The notes below the pieces were generated by a model. That model was not told the DNA's origin. It saw nothing but the letters and a program-made list of their open reading frames with translations, and did no database searches. Below, one piece after another: positions 1 to 5,535 of a stretch of DNA of 6,186 bases. Each line of letters opens with the position of its first letter. Position 1 is the first letter of the stretch. Both the position numbers and the translations under genes were made by a program. Location of the stretch: NCBI GenBank assembly GCA_001824455.1, contig MHXL01000064.1, positions 1 through 6,186 on the forward strand. The letters run 5' to 3'. The stretch comes from Desulfuromonadaceae bacterium GWB2_53_15. GTDB lineage: Bacteria; Desulfobacterota; Desulfuromonadia; Geobacterales; Pseudopelobacteraceae.

Positions 1-683
1 CTGTTTTCCACCCAGGTCTTCAGACGTTGATCCACCAGTTGACTGTCCTTGATCAGCGAACTGATAATTTTACGCTCGGTTTGTTTAAAATCGGTCCTGC
101 TTTCAACCACCAGCATGATCAACGCCGGACAGAGCACAAAAAATGCCAGCAGGTTGTAGACGATTTCACGGTATGAGGTCAGCGATGAGCGTGACCGGAG
201 TGCATAACCGGTAAAGATCAGACGGGCAACAAGCGTATTGGCAATACCATTCACTGCCAGCATGGTCATGACGATATAGGTGTTGCTCAAAGTAACATCC
301 ATGACGACGTGGTAGAAAAGGTAGGACAGCGGCATGCCGATGATAAGCCAGTAGAGCGTATCTGCCAGCACCATTTCCATCTTGCGGCGGCCGGCCAGCC
401 AGCCGACAAAGGCCACCTCGGCGGTCATGATGATGATGGCGTAGGGGTGATTAGACAGGATATAGGTATAGGCTGCGATTATGGCGGCCGCCAGAATACC
501 CCGGCCAAGTCCGAAGAACTGCAAGGCGAGCAAGGCGAAGATGCTTCCGAAGAGGCAGTCAATGTTGAAGAAGATCCGGATATTGAAATAGTTGCCGGCC
601 AGACCGGCGGCGATCAGGGCAAGGAAGAGGGAGTGGCGATGCTTGCGGACTATGTCGGTGTTGCTGCATGGTGTGGTGGCCAT
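1..683 (-). CDS. N-terminal part of a multi-spanning membrane sensor protein (probable histidine kinase or GGDEF/PAS regulator), runs off left edge
   Basis: I translated this frame by hand. It is open from the ATG at 683-681 to the window edge, giving 227 residues of a longer protein. The start is supported by GGAG about 7 nt upstream. After a short polar head (residues 1-18) there are roughly seven hydrophobic stretches, near residues 19-36, 43-60, 61-76, 80-98, 105-125, 130-155 and 172-192. Motifs include NHPYAIII, the basic loop AGRRK and LYWLIIGMPLSYLFYH. The last helix is followed by a charged helical stretch ending in RLKTWVEN, which resembles the entry of a periplasmic Cache-type ligand-binding domain. 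From memory, this membrane module heads sensor kinases and diguanylate cyclases in Geobacter-like and gammaproteobacterial species. The output domain lies outside the window, so kinase versus cyclase cannot be decided. It sits alone behind a 352-nt gap and probably has its own promoter. Confidence 0.8.
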   Translation of the reverse strand, partial: MATTPCSNTDIVRKHRHSLFLALIAAGLAGNYFNIRIFFNIDCLFGSIFALLALQFFGLGRGILAAAIIAAYTYILSNHPYAIIIMTAEVAFVGWLAGRRKMEMVLADTLYWLIIGMPLSYLFYHVVMDVTLSNTYIVMTMLAVNGIANTLVARLIFTGYALRSRSSLTSYREIVYNLLAFFVLCPALIMLVVESRTDFKQTERKIISSLIKDSQLVDQRLKTWVEN

Positions 684-806
684 GATTGTCTCCGGGATAG
701 ACGACAAAAAAAACTGCTCATTTAAATAATCGCACCGCCGGAAAAAATGGATGGTTGTGACCACCACAGGCATGAATATGTTATGTAGAAACTATCCATA
801 GAAGAA

Positions 807-828
807 GTTATACGAATGTAACTATAAC
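807..828. repeat. Inverted repeat GTTATA-N10-TATAAC, possible operator
   Basis: Perfect 6-bp arms lie at 807-812 and 823-828, separated by 10 nt, inside an AT-rich stretch about 125 nt upstream of the sensor start. The dyad overlaps the candidate -10 element, as a repressor or activator site might. The arms are short and AT-rich, so chance occurrence is quite possible. No regulator family is recognised. Confidence 0.25.
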
Positions 829-848
829 ATTATTCTTTCGGATTACAA
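821..848 (-). promoter_or_regulatory. Candidate sigma-70-type promoter for the sensor gene
   Basis: On the minus strand TTGTAA (848-843) and TATAGT (826-821) are separated by 16 nt. Each box matches the TTGACA/TATAAT consensus at four of six positions. The implied transcript would carry a leader of roughly 130 nt before the ATG at 683. This is by-eye matching in AT-rich DNA, so confidence is low. Confidence 0.25.
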
Positions 849-911
849 CTTTTGTTTGTTTGATTCTCACTAGTTAGCATCGGGAAGTAGTTTGTAGACA
901 GCAGGGTTAGT

Positions 912-961
912 GAAGAAGGGCCGTGATACCGGCGTAATGACGGCGCAGCGGCCCCTTCTTC
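912..961 (-). terminator. Long GC-rich hairpin after the thioesterase gene, possible transcription end
   Basis: The arms at 912-923 (GAAGAAGGGCCG) and 949-961 (CGGCCCCTTCTTC) pair over 12 bp with one bulged C; the loop is about 25 nt and GC-rich. The hairpin begins 75 nt beyond the thioesterase stop and precedes the next gene, the usual place for a terminator. However, neither strand has a U-tract next to the stem, so it is not a classical intrinsic terminator. It may instead be an mRNA 3'-end stabilising structure or an interspersed repeat. Confidence 0.4.
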
Positions 962-1035
962 TGCTTCTGAGAAATATGGTGAGATGCGAGGAATCTTGAG
1001 TTGCAGCTGAATTTCAACGGGATATGCTTTGGTTG

Positions 1036-1464
1036 TTAAACCTGCTCCAGCGCATCATAATCCGCCGGAATAAGGGGCTGATTTTTCCTGTACACCATCC
1101 CTTGAAAAATGGCCACGACGTCGTTGTTGTCATCGGTAATTTGAACCAGATACGATGCCAGCTTGGGGTTTAGTGCCTGTTCACCGGCCTCGGCGTAAAG
1201 AGTGCCCTTGGTGGCTGCCTTGACGAAGGAGACGCTGGTATTGATACCCATTGCCAAGGTGCCATGGGAGTTTGAAGCGACCGCAAAAGTAAAGTCGGCC
1301 AGCGTGAAGATTGCGCCGCCATGGACCGTTTTGGCCCCGTTATAATGAAACGGCTCAATCTTCATGCTGGCTTTAGCCCAGCCCGGCTTCACTTCAAGTA
1401 GCTCTATTCCTGCATGACGGGCAAACAAGTCCTCTGTGGCAAAAAACTGCTTTATTTTTTTCAT
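1036..1464 (-). CDS. PaaI-type hotdog-fold acyl-CoA thioesterase
   Basis: This 142-residue protein is a single hotdog domain of the PaaI/4HBT type, which hydrolyses acyl-CoA thioesters in the cytoplasm as a multimer. The family signature is clear. N42 comes just before H48-G49-G50, then the helix FTLADFTFAVASNSHG carries D57, the usual catalytic acid. A further conserved-looking strand, NTSVSFVKAATKGTLYAEA, follows. Length matches the family (about 135-145). The ATG at 1464-1462 has AAGGAAAAGG a few bases upstream. The gene follows the porin gene after 121 nt, so it could be read with it, though an own promoter is not excluded. PaaI removes stalled CoA intermediates in phenylacetate breakdown, but many paralogues have other acyl-CoA substrates. 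The symbol is withheld because no phenylacetate genes are visible here. Confidence 0.9.
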   Translation of the reverse strand: MKKIKQFFATEDLFARHAGIELLEVKPGWAKASMKIEPFHYNGAKTVHGGAIFTLADFTFAVASNSHGTLAMGINTSVSFVKAATKGTLYAEAGEQALNPKLASYLVQITDDNNDVVAIFQGMVYRKNQPLIPADYDALEQV

Positions 1465-1585
1465 GGCTACCTTTTCCTTAACTAATGGTTTTCACCTGAA
1501 TTATCAGAGTATTGCCGTCAACTCTTGTGAGTCTGAGCAGCATAAGGGAAAAGCTGAATAAGTCAAGGCAGAGCATGAAACTCAA

Positions 1586-2434
1586 CTAAAAAGCGTAACT
1601 GAGTCTCAACCAGAAATTGTCACCTTCAGTGCTGTTTTGGCTGCTTACATCATGGCTCCATCTAATGTTTGCCCCCAGCTTGTCGGTGAATGTATAGGCG
1701 CCAGACAGGCCGATTTCAGCCCTTTCAGCCTTGGAATCGGCCACCTTCACGCCCCCTGCGGTAGTGTCCTCCAGATCCCAGAAGCCGCCGCCATTGATTC
1801 CGGCGACCAGTTTATCGGTAACCTGATACGCCAAGCTCATTTCCAACTCCAGACGGTTAGGCAACTCGGTTTGTGTGTCCGTTTCTTTGGTGTGGAAATA
1901 GTTATTGATGTTCATATCATAAATGAATTTGCCGAACTGTTGGTTCACTGCCACTTGAGACTCGAATACCCAGTGGTTTCCACCAAAATTTATCGCCTGA
2001 TTCTTGTTCCATTCACCGGTAGGTGCTATGAAGTATGCCCAAAGAGAAATTGCTGTTTTTGTGTCTTCATTGTTATAGAGGAAAACACCCGGGCCAAAAG
2101 CAATATCACCGATGCCAGCGGACTTCTCGTTGAACAGTTTTTTTTCCTCGACATAGCCAAATGGAACAATGACCTGAAACGCCATGGGCAGTTTCCCGAT
2201 GTGCTTGTAGCCAATGGTCCGCAAAAGAGAGACAGCCGCTGTTAGATCTGCATCGGCAGCCTTCTTGCCGTCCGGACCTGTAAATTCGTCGGCATGGTAG
2301 TAATTTCCGTACAACAGACCGTAAACTCCATCTGGGCATAGAGCGTTGTCGTAGGGGTCAATTACAATAGCTTCAGCTCTGCTACCCAAAAAGCAAACAA
2401 CTCCGAGACATAAACTACAAATCAGTTTTTTCAT
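1586..2434 (-). CDS. Exported beta-barrel outer-membrane protein, SphA/MetA-type porin (phenol-degradation MetA family)
   Basis: This 282-residue protein resembles the Phenol_MetA_deg/SphA group of outer-membrane proteins, thought to admit hydrophobic or aromatic compounds. A Sec signal peptide is plain: MKK, a hydrophobic core, then an AEA cleavage site before I23. The mature part has alternating beta-strand patterns, the family-like GIGDIAFGPGVFLYNNE segment and the FIAPTGEW motif. It ends in a strand closing with aromatic Phe (LRLSYAF), as outer-membrane barrels recognised by BamA do. An ATG six bases upstream (2440) is in frame but only 3 nt from the AAGGAG ribosome site. The ATG at 2434 is 9 nt away and gives a normal signal peptide, so it was chosen. 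Cys residues in the signal do not form a proper lipobox. The gene lies 82 nt after the membrane-protein gene, with no strong terminator between. Substrate is unknown. Confidence 0.75.
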   Translation of the reverse strand: MKKLICSLCLGVVCFLGSRAEAIVIDPYDNALCPDGVYGLLYGNYYHADEFTGPDGKKAADADLTAAVSLLRTIGYKHIGKLPMAFQVIVPFGYVEEKKLFNEKSAGIGDIAFGPGVFLYNNEDTKTAISLWAYFIAPTGEWNKNQAINFGGNHWVFESQVAVNQQFGKFIYDMNINNYFHTKETDTQTELPNRLELEMSLAYQVTDKLVAGINGGGFWDLEDTTAGGVKVADSKAERAEIGLSGAYTFTDKLGANIRWSHDVSSQNSTEGDNFWLRLSYAF

Positions 2435-2443
2435 GCACATTTT

Positions 2444-2449
2444 CTCCTT
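2444..2449 (-). promoter_or_regulatory. Ribosome binding site AAGGAG deciding the porin start
   Basis: AAGGAG reads on the minus strand at 2449-2444. It stands 9 nt before the ATG at 2434 and only 3 nt before the ATG at 2440, favouring the shorter protein. Confidence 0.7.
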
Positions 2450-2516
2450 AGTTTATAAAGTGATGCTTCTAATCATCTGTTGTTTATGCAACTAATGCCA
2501 TAATCAGAGCTGGCTA

Positions 2517-3251
2517 CTATTTCTTTGTTCCGGCAAACGCCAGGATAACTCCCAGAACCACCCCCAGGATAGCTGCAAAGCCGATCTGCCTGTCCGGAGG
2601 GAGCAGAAAAGTTATGGTGTGTGCCGGTATCCAGAAAAAAGGGATCGTTTTCTTGAAAACAAAATTCCACATCACGTCCCAGTTGATCTTTTTCAGCAGT
2701 ACACCGCAATCTACGGATGAAAAAAAACCACCCATGGTGCCGCCGGTCATGGAAATATGAATATCCGACATCTTGTGCAGGGTCATGAGTACCGGGGCAA
2801 AGAGGGAGTTGTTCAGCAGGCTGATGGAGAATGCCACCATGATCATGACCGGAAACGACGAAGGCGTTGTTGCCAGATTCAGATAAGCAAGCAGGGCTTT
2901 CACGCCGGAAGCATAAATGATAAAGTTCGACTTGATCACTATGCCCAGAAGACCCCAGACAAAGGCCTTGGGGAGCAAGCCAAAGCCGGGCTTCAGGTAG
3001 ACACCCTCGGTTAGCCGCACGGCCAGCACCTCGCCGAATGTGGCCAGAATGGCGAACTTGATAAAACTCATAATCATGCCATGAGAGCGGTTTACCTCTC
3101 CGAAACTGTCCCTGGCTGCCGGTGAAATGGCAAACAGCGCTATAGTTGCCGCAACTATTGCCACTGTCAGCAGATCACTATATTTGTTCCGGGTCGCTGT
3201 TGTAGAACAGCCGAGGCCGATTCCGGGGCTGGTGATATCTGACTTCTCCAT
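2517..3251 (-). CDS. Uncharacterised inner-membrane protein with about six helices, possibly Mpv17-like
   Basis: The function of this 244-residue protein is unknown. A polar head of about 25 residues is followed by hydrophobic segments near 26-44, 58-78, 94-114, 134-156, 195-218 and 222-240, ending in a short basic tail (GTKK). Distinctive stretches are FGEVLAVRLTEG (72-83) in the second helix region, a Gly-rich loop around 170-176, and INWDVMWNFVFKKTIPFFW (189-207) followed by IPAHTITFLLPP. The last region recalls the C-terminal half of Mpv17/PMP22 proteins (Trp, Asn-aromatic, Pro, then a closing helix). That resemblance is from memory and weak. The ATG at 3251 has AAGGA 8 nt upstream. The gene starts 48 nt after the HesA-like stop, so co-transcription with MoaD/HesA is likely. 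No transporter signature or charged catalytic cluster was recognised. Confidence 0.75.
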   Translation of the reverse strand: MEKSDITSPGIGLGCSTTATRNKYSDLLTVAIVAATIALFAISPAARDSFGEVNRSHGMIMSFIKFAILATFGEVLAVRLTEGVYLKPGFGLLPKAFVWGLLGIVIKSNFIIYASGVKALLAYLNLATTPSSFPVMIMVAFSISLLNNSLFAPVLMTLHKMSDIHISMTGGTMGGFFSSVDCGVLLKKINWDVMWNFVFKKTIPFFWIPAHTITFLLPPDRQIGFAAILGVVLGVILAFAGTKK

Positions 3252-3299
3252 TTGTTCATTCCTTTATGATTTGGGTTGTAGGCAACAGGCCGACTCCCC

Positions 3300-4121
3300 T
3301 TAGATCTCTATTTTTTCCATTTCCATATCCTGCAGATTCACTGAAATTATCCTGCCTGTCTGTCCTTGCCCACTTCCCAGAAGGACCTTGCAGATTTCCG
3401 CAACTTCGATGCCGGCGATGACTGCCGGGGTAAAGGCAGGATTGCCGAGTTTTTTCTCAGCGCCAATGCTCTGGGAAAGGTTTTCATAAAGGCGTTGCAG
3501 CGTCCTCTCACCCGGATACTGGGTCAGAACCTGGCCGAACCAACCGGCAATGGCCCCATGGACAAGGGGGATCTTAATTTCCTCGCAGACTTCTGCCAGC
3601 TCCAGGCGTGACGCAACGGTGTCCAGGGCATCGGCGGCCAGATCGACATTTTGCAGTAGCTCTTTACCATTTTTTGCCGTGAAGGCTGCCTTGACCGGGA
3701 TCAGTGTGATTGCGGGGTTGATGTCAGCAACGCGGGTAGCTGCCAGGGCAACCTTGGACCAACCCAAAAAATCGACAGAAGAGAGAATTTGGCGGTTGAG
3801 ATTGTGTTCCTCGAAGATATCCGGATCAACGGCAACTATTTTACCGACTCCCAGCCGGGCCAGTGATTCGATGATATGTCCGCCCAAGCCGCCGCAGCCG
3901 ATTACGGCAACACAACTATGGAAGAGTTTGCGCTGCTGTTCGATACTGAACGTATCTCTGTTTCGCTGATAGCGGGCCGGCAGCAACCTTGCTTCCAGAA
4001 TCAGCTCTTCTGTTTTCGCCAGAGGGAGGGAAAACCTGTGTGAAGCTTCCAATTGACATTTCCATGACACCAAATCGCCGGTTGCGTTTTCCTGCAAATA
4101 CTGCTGAACAATCTCTTTCAT
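3300..4121 (-). CDS. HesA/MoeB/ThiF-family adenylyltransferase (E1-like activator of a MoaD-type sulfur carrier)
   Basis: This enzyme should adenylate the C-terminal Gly of the neighbouring MoaD-like protein, ready for sulfur transfer in molybdopterin/tungstopterin or related synthesis. The Rossmann ATP site is clear: G75-C-G-G-L-G80, acidic D99 and D101, then N107-L-N-R-Q111 and K123. D167 sits where MoeB has its Mg-binding Asp, but the usual Asp-Asn reads Asp-Thr here. An extra helical head of about 55 residues, ending LLPARYQRN, precedes the core. The paired CxxC zinc motifs of MoeB and ThiF are absent: the expected first pair is replaced by RTLQRLY, and the C-terminal part has one Cys only. 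No obvious catalytic Cys loop is seen. At 273 residues it is slightly longer than MoeB. Its ATG abuts the MoaD stop, implying translational coupling. I recall such zinc-less forms beside tungsten aldehyde oxidoreductases, but none lies in this window. Confidence 0.85.
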   Translation of the reverse strand: MKEIVQQYLQENATGDLVSWKCQLEASHRFSLPLAKTEELILEARLLPARYQRNRDTFSIEQQRKLFHSCVAVIGCGGLGGHIIESLARLGVGKIVAVDPDIFEEHNLNRQILSSVDFLGWSKVALAATRVADINPAITLIPVKAAFTAKNGKELLQNVDLAADALDTVASRLELAEVCEEIKIPLVHGAIAGWFGQVLTQYPGERTLQRLYENLSQSIGAEKKLGNPAFTPAVIAGIEVAEICKVLLGSGQGQTGRIISVNLQDMEMEKIEI

Positions 4122-4352
4122 CTAACCGCCACTGAGCACAGGGAACAGTGCCAGTGTATCCCCGTCAGCGAGGTGGGCATGCAGTCCTGCCCTGCGGCTG
4201 TTGACCAGAATGGTCCCCAGCTCATCTTCCTGCAGACTCAGCTCATGAACCACATCCCTGATGGTTGTTTCCGACGGGTAGTGGCGGCTCTCCATGGCAA
4301 ATCTATCGGTACGGAACGAGGCATACAGCTTCACATTTACCAGCATCGGCAT
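4122..4352 (-). CDS. MoaD-like ubiquitin-fold sulfur-carrier protein ending in Gly-Gly
   Basis: This 76-residue protein is of MoaD/ThiS type. Such carriers are adenylated at a terminal Gly-Gly, converted to a thiocarboxylate and donate sulfur to a cofactor precursor. The sequence shows a first beta strand (VNVKLYASF), the helix after TTIRDVV, ILVNSRRA in the middle and the signature end DGDTLALFPVLSGG, with G75-G76 as the last two residues. The frame stays open to an ATG at 4400, but that codon has no ribosome site and lies in a hairpin. The ATG at 4352 follows GGAGG by 5 nt; the ATG at 4346 is also possible and removes only two residues. The TAG stop is followed at once by the ATG of the HesA-like gene. 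No MoaE-like partner is visible, so the end product (Mo or W pterin, or another sulfur compound) stays open. Confidence 0.88.
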   Translation of the reverse strand: MPMLVNVKLYASFRTDRFAMESRHYPSETTIRDVVHELSLQEDELGTILVNSRRAGLHAHLADGDTLALFPVLSGG

Positions 4353-4357
4353 TACTC

Positions 4358-4362
4358 CCTCC
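4358..4362 (-). promoter_or_regulatory. Ribosome binding site GGAGG before the MoaD-like gene
   Basis: A purine run (GGGGAGGGAG, minus strand 4364-4355) contains GGAGG 5 nt before the ATG at 4352 and 11 nt before the ATG at 4346. It rules against the upstream in-frame ATG at 4400, which lies before the run. Confidence 0.6.
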
Positions 4363-4369
4363 CCAAGAA

Positions 4370-4414
4370 GCAGCCTGGTTCTCAGGGCTGCGGATGGCAT
4401 AAATTTTGTTATGC
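4370..4414 (-). promoter_or_regulatory. Two short hairpins in the leader of the MoaD-like gene
   Basis: Two 6-bp stems stand between the GAF stop and the MoaD ribosome site. The first pairs 4409-4414 with 4397-4402 (GCATAA/TTATGC, 6-nt loop). The second pairs 4386-4391 with 4370-4375 (GCAGCC/GGCTGC, 10-nt loop). The second is followed by TTCTT rather than a true U-tract, so termination would be weak. They could set MoaD/HesA expression apart from the genes upstream. The roughly 70-nt leader is too short for the known Moco riboswitch, and I see no match to one. Confidence 0.3.
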
Positions 4415-4422
4415 AGTCACCA

Positions 4423-5124
4423 TCATTGAGCGCATTTGATTGCCGAAAGAATCAGCTTGGCAATGATCGTGATAAATGAGAACTCGTCCTCGGGAAGCGC
4501 CCTGACCGAGGTGCATTGAGCATTTATGACACCATATAGCTGGTTGCCGCCGATGATCGGGTAAGAAAGCATGGAGTTGTACCTGTCCTCGTTAAGTTCG
4601 GGGAATACCTTGTTACGCGGATCCTTGGCAGCGTTGGATAAGGTGATAGGTTTTTTATCCAGCGCAGCAGCACCGGTAATGCCTTCACCCATTTTTAGGC
4701 GGAGCCGGCCGATATGCACCGGGTCGTACCCATGAGTAGCCCGCAGTACCAGCTCGTCTTCTTCCAGAAGATAGATGTTGCAGACATCGGCCTTGAGCTG
4801 TTTAACAATTTTTGTGGCAACTGTTGCCAGCAGGTCGGGAAGTGCGATATCTGAAGCGATCAGCAAGCTGATTTCTTCCAGGGTGTGCATCTCCTGGTGT
4901 TCCCGGTTTGTACGATGCATGGTCGCGGACTGTTGGTCTTTTTCACTCACTGCATAAGGAGAAAAAACAGCCTTTTTGGCAAAGGGGTTCACCTTGCGGA
5001 TATTTTCAGTCAGGGTGCGGTAATCGGAAAAGCCGCATGAACAGGTTGTCTTTACCTGGTAGTCGTCAATGCGCCGGTTTTTCATGATCTTTCCGCACTT
5101 GCGGCAGTGCGCTGCTATCTGCAT
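4423..5124 (-). CDS. Small protein with Cys-rich zinc-ribbon-like head and PtsP-like GAF domain
   Basis: This 233-residue soluble protein has two parts. Residues 7-30 hold C7-x2-C10 and C28-x-C30, each pair followed by Gly, which looks like a metal-binding knuckle. After a polar linker (about 33-80), residues 82-232 form a GAF domain. Its segments LRATHGYDP, MGEGITG, a DPR-containing loop, SYPII and LYGVINAQ closely recall the GAF domain of PtsP (EI-Ntr). The PEP-utilising domains of PtsP are absent, and no kinase, cyclase or DNA-binding domain follows. A TTG start at 5142 would add six residues but lacks a ribosome site. The ATG at 5124 has GGAG 8 nt upstream and was chosen. The gene begins 39 nt after the acylphosphatase, probably in one operon with it and glutamate dehydrogenase. 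A ligand-sensing or scaffolding role is inference; partner and ligand are unknown. Confidence 0.82.
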   Translation of the reverse strand: MQIAAHCRKCGKIMKNRRIDDYQVKTTCSCGFSDYRTLTENIRKVNPFAKKAVFSPYAVSEKDQQSATMHRTNREHQEMHTLEEISLLIASDIALPDLLATVATKIVKQLKADVCNIYLLEEDELVLRATHGYDPVHIGRLRLKMGEGITGAAALDKKPITLSNAAKDPRNKVFPELNEDRYNSMLSYPIIGGNQLYGVINAQCTSVRALPEDEFSFITIIAKLILSAIKCAQ

Positions 5125-5132
5125 CAGTAAAT

Positions 5133-5136
5133 CTCC
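5133..5136 (-). promoter_or_regulatory. Ribosome binding site GGAG deciding the GAF-protein start
   Basis: GGAG on the minus strand (5136-5133) lies 8 nt before the ATG at 5124 and downstream of the alternative TTG at 5142, which has no purine-rich site ahead of it. Confidence 0.6.
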
Positions 5137-5163
5137 ATACAATGTTTGCCGATGTTGCCGGAT

Positions 5164-5478
5164 TTAATCCGGGTAGATAATGTAAAAACCGTCAAACTCA
5201 CCGGCATAGTCATGAAATTCGCTTTCTATGGACTGGACCCGAGCCGGCTCCGGACCCAGCGAACACCATTGAAGAAGCTCCTCCACATCTGGGGCAGCCC
5301 CTTCAAGACAGCCCTGGACGGAACCGTCATCAAGGTTTTTTATCCAGCCGGACACATTCAGTTCCAAGGCCCGCTTCAAAGCCTGTTTTCGAAACGAAAC
5401 CCCCTGCACCTGGCCTCTTATCGTCAGTAGCACTCGCAGGTAGTCTTCATCTGCATATTGATGCGCAAAACAACTCAT
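5164..5478 (-). CDS. Acylphosphatase
   Basis: This 104-residue cytosolic enzyme hydrolyses acyl phosphates such as acetyl phosphate or carbamoyl phosphate to carboxylate and phosphate. The family signature is complete. G22-Q-V-Q-G-V-S-F-R30 forms the phosphate-binding loop with catalytic R30. S43-G-W-I-K-N48 supplies catalytic N48, and D51-G-S-V follows. A later LGPEPARV stretch matches the conserved GP..A.V element. The protein is slightly longer than the usual 90-95 residues because of about 12 polar residues before the first strand. The ATG at 5478 is supported by GAAAGGG about 7 nt upstream; no later Met could start an intact domain. It follows glutamate dehydrogenase by 57 nt and precedes the GAF gene by 39 nt. 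Why an acylphosphatase travels with these genes is not evident. The symbol acyP would be usual but is not needed for identification. Confidence 0.93.
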   Translation of the reverse strand: MSCFAHQYADEDYLRVLLTIRGQVQGVSFRKQALKRALELNVSGWIKNLDDGSVQGCLEGAAPDVEELLQWCSLGPEPARVQSIESEFHDYAGEFDGFYIIYPD

Positions 5479-5494
5479 CTTTTAACCCTTTCGC

Positions 5495-5528
5495 AAAAAT
5501 GGTTCCCGGTGTTACCCGTTATGACCAT
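5495..5528 (-). terminator. Weak attenuator-like hairpin between glutamate dehydrogenase and acylphosphatase
   Basis: In the transcript ATGGT (5528-5524) can pair with ACCAT (5503-5499), with an inner 3-bp CGG/CCG stem, followed directly by five U residues (5499-5495, sharing one base with the stem). The interrupted stem is thin, so at most partial termination or 3'-end processing is suggested. It could lower expression of the genes downstream relative to glutamate dehydrogenase. Confidence 0.2.
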
Positions 5529-5535
5529 GAACAAT

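Larger units (their letters stand above)
684..1035. other. Intergenic region without a gene
   Basis: This 352-nt stretch lies between the thioesterase stop and the start of the sensor gene. No frame on either strand gives a convincing protein with a ribosome binding site. Seen in it are a long GC-rich hairpin near the thioesterase end (912-961), an AT-rich part with a 6-bp inverted repeat (807-828) and a possible promoter (821-848). A run of eight A residues (T on the transcribed strand) lies just upstream of the sensor start, near 705-712. I saw no match to the conserved core of a c-di-GMP (GEMM) riboswitch, which would be a natural expectation in a Geobacter-like genome. Confidence 0.7.

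Noticed and set aside
309..725. Plus-strand open frame of 138 codons
   Set aside because: It lies opposite the hydrophobic sensor gene, giving a His/Gly/Gln-rich product without family resemblance; the minus-strand reading gives coherent membrane helices and a ribosome site.
745..775. TGTG/CACA dyad resembling a CRP-type site upstream of the sensor
   Set aside because: The half-site spacing is too short for the TGTGA-N6-TCACA consensus.
1500..1530. TTGACG near GATAAT upstream of the thioesterase, looking like a promoter
   Set aside because: The two boxes are only about 10 nt apart, not the 16-18 needed, and no other -10 box lies at the right distance.
1637..2245. Plus-strand open frame of 202 codons
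   Set aside because: Antisense to the porin gene, whose signal peptide and C-terminal Phe strand are convincing; the plus product has no recognisable features.
2390..2434. Lipoprotein signal in the porin because of several Cys residues in the leader
   Set aside because: No Cys is preceded by a proper lipobox (Leu-Ala/Ser-Gly/Ala), and an AEA signal-peptidase I site is present.
2450..2516. TATAAA upstream of the porin as a -10 box
   Set aside because: It lies only a few bases before the ribosome site and has no acceptable -35 box 17 nt upstream.
3366..3969. Plus-strand open frames opposite the HesA-like gene
   Set aside because: They are complementary shadows of a gene with an intact ATP site and NLNRQ motif.
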